Shown one piece after another: positions 17,182 to 25,159 of a stretch of 64,000 nt of DNA. Position numbers and translations under genes: made by a program. Position 1 is the stretch's first letter. Each line of letters opens with the position of its first letter. The notes below the pieces were generated by a model. That model was not told the origin of the DNA, searched no databases, and worked only from the letters and a program-made list of their open reading frames with translations. The DNA is from Mesorhizobium sp. WSM3862 (GTDB lineage: Bacteria > Pseudomonadota > Alphaproteobacteria > Rhizobiales > Rhizobiaceae). The DNA lies in NCBI RefSeq assembly GCF_002294985.1, contig NZ_NSGE01000008.1:168075-232074 (forward strand), written 5' to 3'.

Positions 17182-17338
17182 GGACGAACCTCAGTGGGCC
17201 GGATGTTGCCGGCTGACCACAGCCTGCCCGTATTCGGTTGCAGCCGGCTCGCTTTGCACGCATCTCACGAAAACGTTTTTTGACAAAACGGCACTTCCCT
17301 TGCGTCGTGAGGCGGCAAATTGGGCAAGGGGCATATCC

Positions 17339-17425
17339 ATGAAGAAGACCTATGAGAAACCGGTGCTGGTGAAGCGCCAGAAGCTGTCGAGCGTCGTTGC
17401 CGGGTCGTCGGCCCCCCCGCGCTGA
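17339..17425 (+). CDS. Putative RiPP precursor peptide 1 (YxxPxL leader)
   Basis: A 28-residue peptide reads MKKTYEKPVLVKRQKLSS, then VVAGSSAPPR. An AAGGGG site lies 8 bases upstream of the ATG. The Tyr-x-x-Pro-x-Leu motif at residues 5-10 is the one recognised by the RRE (B1/PqqD-like) protein in lasso-peptide and related RiPP pathways. The tail after VVAG would be the core, which is very short. The near-identical start of the next peptide argues that this is a real, selected gene. No cyclase, protease or transporter adjoins it. Confidence 0.65.
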   Translation: MKKTYEKPVLVKRQKLSSVVAGSSAPPR

Positions 17426-17527
17426 CCTAAGCAACAGCCAGCAGGGCAAGCATTCCTGGGCTAAGCTTGACAGGGCGGCCGCATCGCGTTCACCTGCGCC
17501 GGTCGTTGACCCGCCCAGGAACGAACG

Positions 17528-17620
17528 ATGAAGAAGACTTACGAAAAGCCGCGGCTGCAAAAGCGCGGCAGGCTGTCGGCCGCGACCGCCGCCGCGCCGT
17601 CGTCGGGCTTTACCTTCTGA
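17528..17620 (+). CDS. Putative RiPP precursor peptide 2 (YxxPxL leader)
   Basis: A 30-residue peptide starts MKKTYEKPRLQKRGRLSA and ends ATAAAPSSGFTF. It shares its first eight residues with peptide 1, while nearly all synonymous positions and the tail differ, a pattern of a conserved leader with a variable core. An AGGAA site lies 6 bases upstream. It begins 102 bp after peptide 1. Same caveat: no modification enzymes in the window. Confidence 0.65.
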   Translation: MKKTYEKPRLQKRGRLSAATAAAPSSGFTF

Positions 17621-17799
17621 GGCGAGCCAGGCGGCCCTGTCGTACTCACTTAGCGGCGGTCCGAGATCGGTCGAAACTATTGGCTTTGCCACGGCGCGCC
17701 AATCGGCGTACCCTGCCTTATCGCTGGTAACCACCCACCGGACACCATTGGCGCCTGAGAGACGTTGATCCGCGCTCCCGTCAGAACAGGGAGAGCGGC

Positions 17800-18069
17800 A
17801 TGCTCGAGAACAAGAATCCTTACTTGCCCGAGCGCGGGCACGCGGCCGCAGATTTCCAGGACCAACTGACTGAGGAGAGCAGAACGGCGCTGATCCGCTC
17901 TTACGACCTGTTGCGTCGTACGGAGCGCCTGGTGAACGCTTCCGGCCGCAAGCTTGATGGTCGCTCCCCGGCAGCGCTCGCCCGCGCGAAGCGTCTTCAG
18001 GAGGGAATTGCGATGAAGAAGGCCTACAGCGAGCCGACGCTTGAAAAGCTGGCAACGGTTCGTCAGTAG
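17800..18069 (+). CDS. Hypothetical 89-aa protein ending in the third MKK peptide
   Basis: The ATG at 17800 has GGGAGAGC upstream. Residues 1-70 are charged and helical (DQLTEESRTALIRSYDLLRR, then LDGRSPAALARAKRLQEGIA) and match no family I know. From residue 72 the same frame reads MKKAYSEPTLEKLATVRQ, and its ATG (18013) has its own strong AGGAGGG site. The locus could make the full 89-aa protein, the short peptide, or both from one message. Confidence 0.5.
   Translation: MLENKNPYLPERGHAAADFQDQLTEESRTALIRSYDLLRRTERLVNASGRKLDGRSPAALARAKRLQEGIAMKKAYSEPTLEKLATVRQ
18013..18069 (+). CDS. Putative RiPP precursor-like peptide 3, nested start
   Basis: An 18-residue peptide, MKKAYSEPTLEKLATVRQ, has CAGGAGGG about 6 bases before its ATG. 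Tyr5, Pro8 and Leu10 keep the YxxPxL leader motif and the MKK start of peptides 1 and 2. The region after the leader is only about six residues, so it may be a leader without a usable core. It is in frame with the 17800 ORF. Confidence 0.5.
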   Translation: MKKAYSEPTLEKLATVRQ

Positions 18070-18891
18070 CGGTCTGGGCACCCTTTCTGAGCCTCGTACG
18101 CGAAACCTCGCGCCGCTGCCGGCCAGGAGCGGGCGGTACACTACGCAAGTGCCCGCCCGTCCGGCGCCGCCGCCAAGCTGCTGAAACCCCGTCCGTCCCC
18201 AACAGCAACGGTCATGGCGTGACCAGTCACTGCGGATTGCCATTGGCCCGGCTGGCTGTCAACGTCGGCGGCGGCGCCTCCGGAACAGCGTTTTTTCCGG
18301 TTGTGCAGCGCCGAAACCGCGCCGCGGCGTTTCCGTTGTTGCCGCCACGGCAGGCTCCGAAACGGCGGATTTCCGGGCTTTCGGCGGTTGCGGCCGGCGA
18401 CGCGAATGTTGCCGCCTACAGATTTGAATAGGCTTGTTTTTTCACAGGTTGAGGTGTTTTGGGGTCCGGTTCTCAACTTGACTTTTTTTGGGCGCATTTC
18501 GGCAACGCAGCATCGGCAGTGACTTCCCCGTCGCGCTAGCGGTTTCGTCGCCCCTCAAAGACTGGGGAGAGGAACGCTGCGGCTCTGTGAACCGCTTCAT
18601 GATGCGCACATGCAGGGATGCTAAAATTCGGCATCGGAGCGGGGGAAGGTGGGCATCGGTTGCTCGAAGTGCTTGCCCGGCGCAGGTCCTGGCCGGCAGA
18701 TCGGGCAGAGGTGCCCGCGCAGCGACGGAGCGGGGGTTCTTGTTGGGCGTCCCCCCGCTCCGTCCCGGCGTCGGCAAGCAACCTCTCTCCACACTTTGTT
18801 GGGGCGAAAATCTCGGTCTGTCGTCGCGGCGTTCCTTCGCGCCTCGCCTGGCCTTCTTGCCAGTCGCCGCGAAAAAAGGAGATCGGCTGTC
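18070..18891. other. Long gene-poor region with strong hairpin
   Basis: No convincing gene appears in 820 bp. The sequence is GC-rich to 18420, then has AT-rich patches (CTTGTTTTTTCACAG, TTGACTTTTTTTGGG). GACGGAGCGGGGG (18724-18736) pairs perfectly with CCCCCGCTCCGTC (18752-18764). GGCCGGCAGATCGGGCAGAG nearby is a relic of a type A repeat. Possible lost gene or regulatory RNA; nothing firm. Confidence 0.5.
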
Positions 18892-19785
18892 TCACCGCCC
18901 TCCGCAAATCTCCCTCACCAGGCCCCGCAGCCAGCGATGCGCGGGGTCGGCGTCGAGGCGCGGGTGCCATAGCACCGAAATGGTGAGCCCGGCGAGCTTC
19001 ACCGGCAATGCGAAGGTGAGCAGGCCTTCGCGCAGCTTGCCGGTATAGCGCTCGGGCACCGTGGCGATGAGATCGGAGCCGCGCGCCAGCGCCAGCGCTT
19101 CCGCGAAGCCGCCGACCACGGTGGCGATTGTCCGCGTCAGCCCGGCGAGTTCCAGCGCGTCGTCGATAGGCCCGCGATCCAGCCCGCGGCGCGAGATCAA
19201 TATATGCCGGCCGGCGGCGAAGCGAGCGGCGGTGATCTTGCCGTCGCACAGCGGATGGCCGCTGCGCACCACGCCGACGAAACGGTCGCGGAACAGCGCC
19301 TGCGCCCGCACCTCCGGGCCGGTCGAACCGCCGATAACGCCGGTCTCGAGATCGACACTGCCTTCGCGCATCGGCGCGCTGTCCTTGTCGGGCTTCGGCA
19401 CGAAGCGCAGCTGCACGCCCGGCGCTTCCTCGGCGACGCGCGCGAGAAGGGCAGGGCCGAAATTTTCCACAAAACCATCGCTGTTGCGCAGCGTGAAACT
19501 GCGCGTAAGCCGCTTCAGATCAAGGCGTTCGGCGGGGCGCAACACAGCCTCCGCCTCCTTCACCAGCCGGCCGACATCCGTCCCGAGCTCGATGGCGCGC
19601 GGCGTCGGCACCAGGCCGCGCCCGGCGCGCACCAAAAGCGGATCGCCGGTCACCTCGCGCAGTCTTGCGAGCGCTCGGCTCATTGCCGAGGGGCTGAGCT
19701 TCAGCCGCCGCGCGGCTTTCGCGACACTGCCTTCGGCGATGAGCACGTCCAGCGTGACGAGCAGGTTGAGATCGGGTCGCGACAT
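18892..19785 (-). CDS. LysR family transcriptional regulator
   Basis: This 297-aa protein has the LysR winged helix-turn-helix at residues 4-62 (LNLLVTLDVLIAEGSVAKAA, then LSPSAMSRALARLREVTGDP) and a substrate-binding domain from about 90 (FTLRNSDGFVENF to the C-terminus). It is divergent from an MFS exporter 134 bp away, the usual arrangement of a LysR activator and its target. The dyad at 19830-19846 is a candidate binding site. The inducer cannot be told. Confidence 0.9.
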   Translation of the reverse strand: MSRPDLNLLVTLDVLIAEGSVAKAARRLKLSPSAMSRALARLREVTGDPLLVRAGRGLVPTPRAIELGTDVGRLVKEAEAVLRPAERLDLKRLTRSFTLRNSDGFVENFGPALLARVAEEAPGVQLRFVPKPDKDSAPMREGSVDLETGVIGGSTGPEVRAQALFRDRFVGVVRSGHPLCDGKITAARFAAGRHILISRRGLDRGPIDDALELAGLTRTIATVVGGFAEALALARGSDLIATVPERYTGKLREGLLTFALPVKLAGLTISVLWHPRLDADPAHRWLRGLVREICGGR

Positions 19786-19829
19786 GGCGCGATCTTAGCA
19801 CGTCCTCGATGCAGCGACATGGCGTTTCA

Positions 19830-19846
19830 TGCACTATTCGAGTGCA
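19830..19846. promoter_or_regulatory. 17-bp dyad between LysR and MFS genes
   Basis: TGCACT-ATTCG-AGTGCA is a perfect 6+6 inverted repeat in the 134-bp divergent intergenic region, 45 bp from the LysR start and 74 bp from the MFS start. A likely regulator site; strict T-N11-A spacing is not met. Confidence 0.5.
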
Positions 19847-19919
19847 AATGCTGCGCGTTCCGCCATATCGGTCAGGCGCCTATTCTCCCGGCAAGTTCCA
19901 CCCGAGCCGGAGAAGAACC

Positions 19920-21353
19920 ATGGCCGATATCGCAGATCCACGCACCGCTCCCGCAAGCCGCTCGGCCAGCGGCGCGCTGGCCAGCCTGTCGCTGGCGATG
20001 CTTTTGTCCTCGCTCAGCATCAGCATCGCCAATGTCGCGCTGCCGACGCTGAGCACCGCCTTCGCAGCATCCTTCCAGGCGGTGCAATGGGTGGTGCTTG
20101 CCTATCTGCTTGTCATCACCGCGCTCATCGTCAGCGTCGGGCGTCTTGGCGATCTCGTCGGCCGCCGGCTGCTGCTGGTCGCCGGTCTTGGCCTGTTCAG
20201 CGCCGCGTCGCTGGCGGCCGCGCTTGCGCCGTCGCTGCCGCTGCTGGTCGCCGCCCGCGCCGCTCAAGGCCTCGGCGCCGCGGTGATGATGGCGCTGACC
20301 ATGGCCTTGGTCGGCACGACGATGCCGAAAGAGCGCACCGGCAGCGCCATGGGCCTGCTCGGCACCATGTCGGCGATCGGCACGGCGCTTGGGCCGTCGC
20401 TTGGCGGCGTGCTGATCGCTTACCTCGGCTGGCGCGCGATCTTCCTCGTTACTGCCGGGCTGGGCGTCGTGGCGATGATCCTCGCCCGGCGCTTCCTGCC
20501 GGGCGATCAAACCGCGATGATCCTCCGCAATGAGGCGCAGGGCGCTGGCCCGCGCTTCGATGTTCTGGGCACGTTGCTGCTTGCCTTGACGCTCGCCGCC
20601 TATGCGCTGGCGATGACGGCAGGACGCGGCCATTTCGGCGGCACGAACATCGCGTTGCTCGGCATTGCCGTTCTCGGCGCCGCGCTGTTCCTCTATGCGC
20701 AGCGAAGAGTGGCGTCGCCTCTGGTCAAACTAGCGCTGTTCAGCGATCCGGTGCTGGCGCCGAGCCTTGCCATGAACGGGCTGGTCTCCACCGTGATGAT
20801 GGCGACGCTTGTCGTCGGACCCTTCTTCCTGTCGCGCGCGCTGGGCCTGGGCGAAGCGCAGGTCGGCGCCGTGCTGTCGATCGGCCCGGTCGTCTCGGCG
20901 CTGTGCGGCGTGACTGCCGGCCGCATCGTCGATCGCCTGGGCGCGTCCGCCATGGTCGTTGCCGGGCTGGTGCTGATGACCATCGGCTGCCTCGCGCTTG
21001 GTCTGCTGCCGGCGCTGTTCGGCGTCGCCGGCTACGCGGCGGCGATCATGCTGCTGACGCCCGGCTATCAGCTCTTCCAGGCGGCGAACAACACCGCCGT
21101 CATGGCCGATGTCGATAAGAACGAGCGCGGCGTTGTCTCGGGCATGCTCAGCCTGTCACGCAATCTCGGCCTGATCACCGGCACGGCGGTGATGGGCGCG
21201 GTGTTTGCCTTCGCGGTGGGCACTGGCGAGGTCGGCGCCGCGGCACCGGAAGCAGTCGCCGGCGGGATGGGTTTTACGTTCGCAGCGGCGGCGGGTTTGG
21301 TCGCCCTGGCGGTGGCAATTGCGGTGGTTGGAGGTTTGCGAAAGGGTCGGTGA
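19920..21353 (+). CDS. MFS drug exporter, DHA2 (EmrB/QacA) type
   Basis: The product is 477 aa from ATG 19920, which has GGAGAAG upstream; the longer frame from 19809 lacks a site. About 14 transmembrane helices are seen. Motif A is YLLVITALIVSVGRLGDLVGRR and motif C-like sequence GLLGTMSAIGTALGPSLGGV marks the antiporter class. These proteins expel drugs or other small toxic molecules in exchange for protons. It is divergent from the LysR gene, which probably controls it. No EmrA-type adaptor is present, so it works in the inner membrane alone. Confidence 0.85.
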   Translation: MADIADPRTAPASRSASGALASLSLAMLLSSLSISIANVALPTLSTAFAASFQAVQWVVLAYLLVITALIVSVGRLGDLVGRRLLLVAGLGLFSAASLAAALAPSLPLLVAARAAQGLGAAVMMALTMALVGTTMPKERTGSAMGLLGTMSAIGTALGPSLGGVLIAYLGWRAIFLVTAGLGVVAMILARRFLPGDQTAMILRNEAQGAGPRFDVLGTLLLALTLAAYALAMTAGRGHFGGTNIALLGIAVLGAALFLYAQRRVASPLVKLALFSDPVLAPSLAMNGLVSTVMMATLVVGPFFLSRALGLGEAQVGAVLSIGPVVSALCGVTAGRIVDRLGASAMVVAGLVLMTIGCLALGLLPALFGVAGYAAAIMLLTPGYQLFQAANNTAVMADVDKNERGVVSGMLSLSRNLGLITGTAVMGAVFAFAVGTGEVGAAAPEAVAGGMGFTFAAAAGLVALAVAIAVVGGLRKGR

Positions 21354-21358
21354 CATCC

Positions 21359-21511
21359 AATCTCCCCCCTTTCGGGGGAGATGTCCGGCAGGACAGAGGG
21401 CGTCGTCTCACTTGGATTGCCAACGCCGTCTGCTGTCGGGGAGAGCGCTGGCGCTTCACGCGAAGCGCCCCCTCTGTCACCTTCGGCGACAGCTCCCCCT
21501 CGAAGGGAGAG
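21359..21511. repeat. Composite type A repeat
   Basis: AATCTCCCCCCTTTCGGGGG (21359 onward) and the inverted partner CGCCCCCTCTGTCACCTTCG with GACAGCTCCCCCTCGAAGGG (about 21466-21509) bracket about 60 bp. It starts six bases after the MFS stop, so it is likely the 3' end of that transcript. Confidence 0.85.
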
Positions 21512-21651
21512 TACGCATCGCCGCCAACGTAACCCATCGCACATTCCCAACGCCCGTCTTGCCGTATCGGCTTCCGTAAATTAGCCGATTTTGATATTCC
21601 GTTGCGGTCTTCTCCCGCCGCATCGACGAGGAGCCAGATGGTAGTGGAAGG

Positions 21652-23241
21652 GTGCCCGGCCGGATGACCGACGCTCCGCATAAGGGGCTGCTGGACCTCT
21701 GCGTGCTCGGCGACTTCCAGGTGGTCCGCGACGGCGCGCTGCTCGACCTGCCTCCGTCGCGCAAGACGAGAGCCTTGCTTGCCTATCTCGCCGTCACCGG
21801 CAAGGCGCATCAGCGCGAGCGGCTCTGCGAAATCTTCTGGGACATTCCCGACGATCCGCGCGGCGCCTTGCGCTGGAGCCTGTCCAAGATCCGCCAGGTG
21901 CTCGGCGAGGACGAACCCGCTCTGGTCGCCGACCGCAACACTGTCTCGCTGAAACTTGGCACGGACTATGCCCGGCTCCTGCCGCTGGTGAAGGGCGATC
22001 TTTCCATGGCTTCGACGGAAGAGCTGGAGGTCGTGGCCGGTTCGATCCGCGGCGATTTCCTCGCCGATCTTTCGCTCGAGCGCTGCTTCGAATACGAGGC
22101 CTGGCGCGCGGGCGTCGCCAGCGAGGTCGAGATCGCCGAGCTCGGCATGTTGCGCGAGCTGATCGAGCGCCTGGCCGGCGAGCCGAGGCGTGCGCTGCCG
22201 CTTGCCAGGCGCCTGCGCCGGCTGCTGCCGGAGGATATCGGCCTGGCGGAAGAGATCGCGGCGCTGGAAGAGAAGGTGAGGGCGGCAGCCGCCCAGCCGA
22301 CGGGACGCTCCGCGCAACGCGGCGCCACGGACGTGGCCCAGATGCAATCACCTTCCACTCAGCTTGCCAACAGCCCGACGCCCGCGCAGGATCCCGGCCG
22401 CGCCGTCCATTTCTGCCGGGCTCGCGACGGCACAAGGCTTGCTTTTGCCAAGACCGGCAGCGGCCCGCCCATCCTGCGCGCCGCGCATTGGATGTCGCAT
22501 CTGACCTTCGACTGGGACAGCCCGATCTGGCGGCACTGGATGAGGGAACTGTCGCGCCGGAACCAGTTGGTGCGCTACGACGAGCGCTGCAATGGCCTGT
22601 CGCAACGCCACGTGGCCGACGTCTCATTCGACACGATGGTGTCGGATCTCGAATGCGTCGTCGAGGCCGCGGGGCTCGATCGCTTCACGCTTCTAGGCCT
22701 CTCGCAGAGCTGCGCGGTTTCGATCGCCTATGCCATACGCCACCCCGAGAAAGTCTCGGGCATGATCCTCTACGGCGGCTACGTCAAAGGCTGGCGGGCA
22801 CGCGGCGACCCCGGCGAGATCGCCACGCGCGAGGCCGTATCGACGCTGATGCGCGAGAGCTGGGGCAAGTCGAACCCGATGTTCCGCCAGGCCTTCTGCT
22901 CCATGTTCATCCCCGGCGCCACGCACGAACATTTCGCCTGGATGGACGATCTGATGCGGCGCACCGTTTTGCCGGACGACGCCTGGCGCCTGCAGGCCGC
23001 CTTTTCCGTGATCGATGTCAGCGACCTGCTCGAAAAAGTGCGGGTGCCGACCCTGGTGCTGCACGCGCGGGAAGACAATGTTGCCCCGGTCGAGTCCGGC
23101 CGCACCATGGCGGCAGGCATTCCCGGCGCCAGCTTCCTCGAGCTGGAAAGCCAAAACCACATCCTGCTTGAGGGCGAGCCGGCCTTCGACGAGTTCGTCG
23201 CCCATGTCCGAGCCTTCGTCGCCGGTACGGCAGGGTCGTAG
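21652..23241 (+). CDS. SARP-like regulator fused to alpha/beta hydrolase
   Basis: This 529-aa protein joins two modules. Residues 14-215 are an OmpR-like winged helix (LCVLGDFQVVRDGALLDLPP, SRKTRALLAYLA, WSLSKIRQVLG) plus a helical BTAD-type domain, as in SARP activators. Residues 250-525 are an alpha/beta hydrolase with nucleophile Ser351 in GLSQS, an acid in REDNVAP (about 475) and His in QNHILLEG (about 504). The hydrolase part may sense or destroy a small-molecule signal that controls the DNA-binding part, an inference from the architecture. The start is GTG 21652 or ATG 21664. The target is not evident; neighbours are unrelated. Confidence 0.8.
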   Translation: MPGRMTDAPHKGLLDLCVLGDFQVVRDGALLDLPPSRKTRALLAYLAVTGKAHQRERLCEIFWDIPDDPRGALRWSLSKIRQVLGEDEPALVADRNTVSLKLGTDYARLLPLVKGDLSMASTEELEVVAGSIRGDFLADLSLERCFEYEAWRAGVASEVEIAELGMLRELIERLAGEPRRALPLARRLRRLLPEDIGLAEEIAALEEKVRAAAAQPTGRSAQRGATDVAQMQSPSTQLANSPTPAQDPGRAVHFCRARDGTRLAFAKTGSGPPILRAAHWMSHLTFDWDSPIWRHWMRELSRRNQLVRYDERCNGLSQRHVADVSFDTMVSDLECVVEAAGLDRFTLLGLSQSCAVSIAYAIRHPEKVSGMILYGGYVKGWRARGDPGEIATREAVSTLMRESWGKSNPMFRQAFCSMFIPGATHEHFAWMDDLMRRTVLPDDAWRLQAAFSVIDVSDLLEKVRVPTLVLHAREDNVAPVESGRTMAAGIPGASFLELESQNHILLEGEPAFDEFVAHVRAFVAGTAGS

Positions 23242-23335
23242 GAAATCTCCTACCGCGATCGCGTAATTTAATCTTGGCGTGGGAAGCTTATCTTTGGGTG
23301 GCGGCGGTGCCCATTCCGCCCCTTCGGCCGGTGCT

Positions 23336-23737
23336 TCAGCTACCCCAACACCCCCCGCCCGCTGCGGCACCGGCCTCATTCGTCTCGTTCTGCGATGCCG
23401 CCTCGACCGAGCCGGCTTCCGCTTCGCGCTCCAGCTCGACCAGCTTCGACTTGATCTCTTGCGTGTCCGCATGCTCGAGCCCAACCACGTCATTGCGTGT
23501 CTGCCGCAGCGCGATCACGATCTCGTCGAGTTTGGCGTGGATGGCCGCCGTGTCCCGGTACCCCTGGATAAGCACGATCCCCGTGATGATGATGGCCGCT
23601 GCCGACAGCGCATAGGTCACCGTGTTGGTAAGTCCGAAGGGTACGAGCAAGGTGCACGCAACCATCGCGATGACGATCGCATAGAAGCCGGGCGGCCTAG
23701 ACAGAAAATCGGCGACGATGAAGAGGAGCCGATTCAT
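23336..23737 (-). CDS. Low-affinity iron permease family protein
   Basis: The product is 133 aa from ATG 23737 and matches the Iron_permease family (PF04120, Fet4-like): FIVADFLSRPPGFYAIVIAM, two transmembrane helices (about 14-32 and 38-56), then DTAAIHAKLDEIVIALRQTR with the following acidic coiled segment. Bacterial members are short, and a transport role is unproved. The C-terminus ends in a Gly/Ala tail with Cys (GGGCWGS). It follows the tiny membrane-protein gene by 8 bp and is probably cotranscribed with it. Confidence 0.75.
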   Translation of the reverse strand: MNRLLFIVADFLSRPPGFYAIVIAMVACTLLVPFGLTNTVTYALSAAAIIITGIVLIQGYRDTAAIHAKLDEIVIALRQTRNDVVGLEHADTQEIKSKLVELEREAEAGSVEAASQNETNEAGAAAGGGCWGS

Positions 23738-23745
23738 GGGCGACG

Positions 23746-23847
23746 CTATGAAAGCAGGAACCCGGCTATCAGCACGGTGAGGACCATCGAGGCCGGCACG
23801 GCAAGCAGCCAGCGAGCCTCCAGGACACTGTTGGTAGGGTCTTCCAT
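23746..23847 (-). CDS. 33-aa single-pass membrane peptide
   Basis: The reading MEDPTNSVLEARWLLAVPAS followed by MVLTVLIAGFLLS has one C-terminal transmembrane helix. GGGAGGAG sits 5 bases upstream of ATG 23847, one of the best ribosome sites in the window. The stop is 8 bp before the iron-permease-family start. By analogy with KdpF or CydX it may be a small subunit of the downstream protein; this is inference. Confidence 0.6.
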   Translation of the reverse strand: MEDPTNSVLEARWLLAVPASMVLTVLIAGFLLS

Positions 23848-24031
23848 ATTTCTCCTCCCATCGGCGAATTGCTTGCCGGCAAACGGCGACCAAGAGCGTT
23901 CGTTCCACTCATCGGCCAACCGTCCGAAGCGCCGTCGGACTGAAGTCCGGGAAGCAAAGAAGAGGATCGACCGCCGCAACCTAAGTCATGCTTCCGCATT
24001 TCTGACGCGCCATTGCATCGGGAGGCGATAT

Positions 24032-24223
24032 ATGACCGACGGACTCGCGGACGATCTGGAAGACCAGCCCTATGAAACAGCGTCCTTCGCCAGCAAATAC
24101 GGGCTCTCCGACAAGCTTGCCAAGGCCATGTTGATCGCGAACGGACCGTCGCGACGCGCCTGCGACGTCGCGGCGAGCACCTACCTCAGATATGTTGCGC
24201 TGCGGCGCGAACGCCCGAAATGA
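24032..24223 (+). CDS. Small hypothetical protein, 63 aa
   Basis: The ATG at 24032 follows GGGAGGCGATAT, which decides this start against a much longer upstream frame. The product is soluble and mostly helical (ASFASKYGLSDKLAKAMLIA, then ACDVAASTYLRYVALRRERP). Short proteins of this shape are common in Mesorhizobium; no function is known to me. Confidence 0.6.
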   Translation: MTDGLADDLEDQPYETASFASKYGLSDKLAKAMLIANGPSRRACDVAASTYLRYVALRRERPK

Positions 24224-24326
24224 CCTTCGCTGCGTTGCTGCCGGGCAGCCCGATCCAGGCCGGAACCAAACAGCCCGGCAGGGGTTTATCCGGCGAAGGG
24301 ACGCTCCACCAGCCAGGAATATTGCA

Positions 24327-24638
24327 ATGAAAACAGTGCTTCTCGCAGCGTTGGCGCTTTGCGTCGCGGCACCCGCCGTCGCATCCTCCGCCGAGGCCGA
24401 TGTGGTCATCTCGACGCATCACAGGCACCATTACCATCACCGTCCCGCCATCGTCATCAATGAGGAAGGCCACCGCCTTCATCATCGCCATCACGGCACC
24501 GTCGCATTCTATGACAACGGCCGCCGCGCCTGGCATCGCCATCACCGCTCGGATACCGTCGTCGTCACGAGCTCAGTCGAGCGCCATCACCGCTATCACC
24601 GTCGTCCGGTCACCGTCGAAAGCGACACCGACTATTGA
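24327..24638 (+). CDS. Small secreted His-rich protein
   Basis: The product is 103 aa with a signal peptide (MKTVLLAALALCVAAPAVAS). The mature part is about one quarter His (HHRHHYHHRP, HRLHHRHHGT, RHHRYHRRP), suited to binding Zn, Ni or Cu in the periplasm. The ATG at 24327 has AGGAA upstream. It is similar in style to the Tyr/His-rich protein at 9469. No metal-transport gene adjoins it. Confidence 0.75.
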   Translation: MKTVLLAALALCVAAPAVASSAEADVVISTHHRHHYHHRPAIVINEEGHRLHHRHHGTVAFYDNGRRAWHRHHRSDTVVVTSSVERHHRYHRRPVTVESDTDY

Positions 24639-24691
24639 CGGCTATCGGCCCGGCTCGAGAACCGACAGCCGGGCCGAACCGTTGCCGGCGA

Positions 24692-25159
24692 TCATTTGTC
24701 CGCCTCGCCCCCGGCGAGCGGCACGGTGAACACCGTCGCGGTGCCGGTGAGACAAAGCTCGCCGGCCTCGTTGCGCACCGAGGTCTCCAATTTCGTGATC
24801 GGCTTGTCGGCGCGCACGTCCTTGACCTCGACGCGGCCGGTGATCAGTTCGCCGACGCCGACCGCCTTGACGAATTTCCAGGAGACTTCGAGGAACACCG
24901 AGCCGGGCCCGGGAAGGTCCTCCGCGACCACCGCGTTCAGGATGCCGGAGGTGACGCCGCCCTGCACGATGAGCTTGCCGAACACCGAGGCCTCGGCCAA
25001 CGCCTTGTCGTAGTGCAGCGGGTTGCGGTCGCCGGTCATCTCCGCGAAGGCGTCGATATCCTGCGGTTGCGTGCGCCGCGAACGTTCGGCGACGGCGCCG
25101 ACCTGCGGCCGCCCCTTGATGACGCCGATCCACCCGTCCTTCATCAAATGTACGGTCAT
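24692..25159 (-). CDS. MaoC family dehydratase ((R)-specific enoyl hydratase-like)
   Basis: The product is 155 aa, a single hot-dog domain. The hydratase active-site motif is present as DIDAFAEMTGDRNPLHYDKA, with Asp and His in the D-x4-H spacing, and FGKLIVQGGVTSGILNAVV follows. Such enzymes hydrate trans-2-enoyl-CoA to (R)-3-hydroxyacyl-CoA. Its ATG overlaps the stop of the FAD oxidoreductase (ATGA at 25156), so it is the last gene of a three-gene operon with two flavoproteins. Confidence 0.85.
   Translation of the reverse strand: MTVHLMKDGWIGVIKGRPQVGAVAERSRRTQPQDIDAFAEMTGDRNPLHYDKALAEASVFGKLIVQGGVTSGILNAVVAEDLPGPGSVFLEVSWKFVKAVGVGELITGRVEVKDVRADKPITKLETSVRNEAGELCLTGTATVFTVPLAGGEADK

Noticed and set aside
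17105..18208. 367-aa and 188-aa minus-strand ORFs over the peptide cluster
   Set aside because: They have no ribosome site or domain and cover the three conserved MKK peptides, which fit far better.
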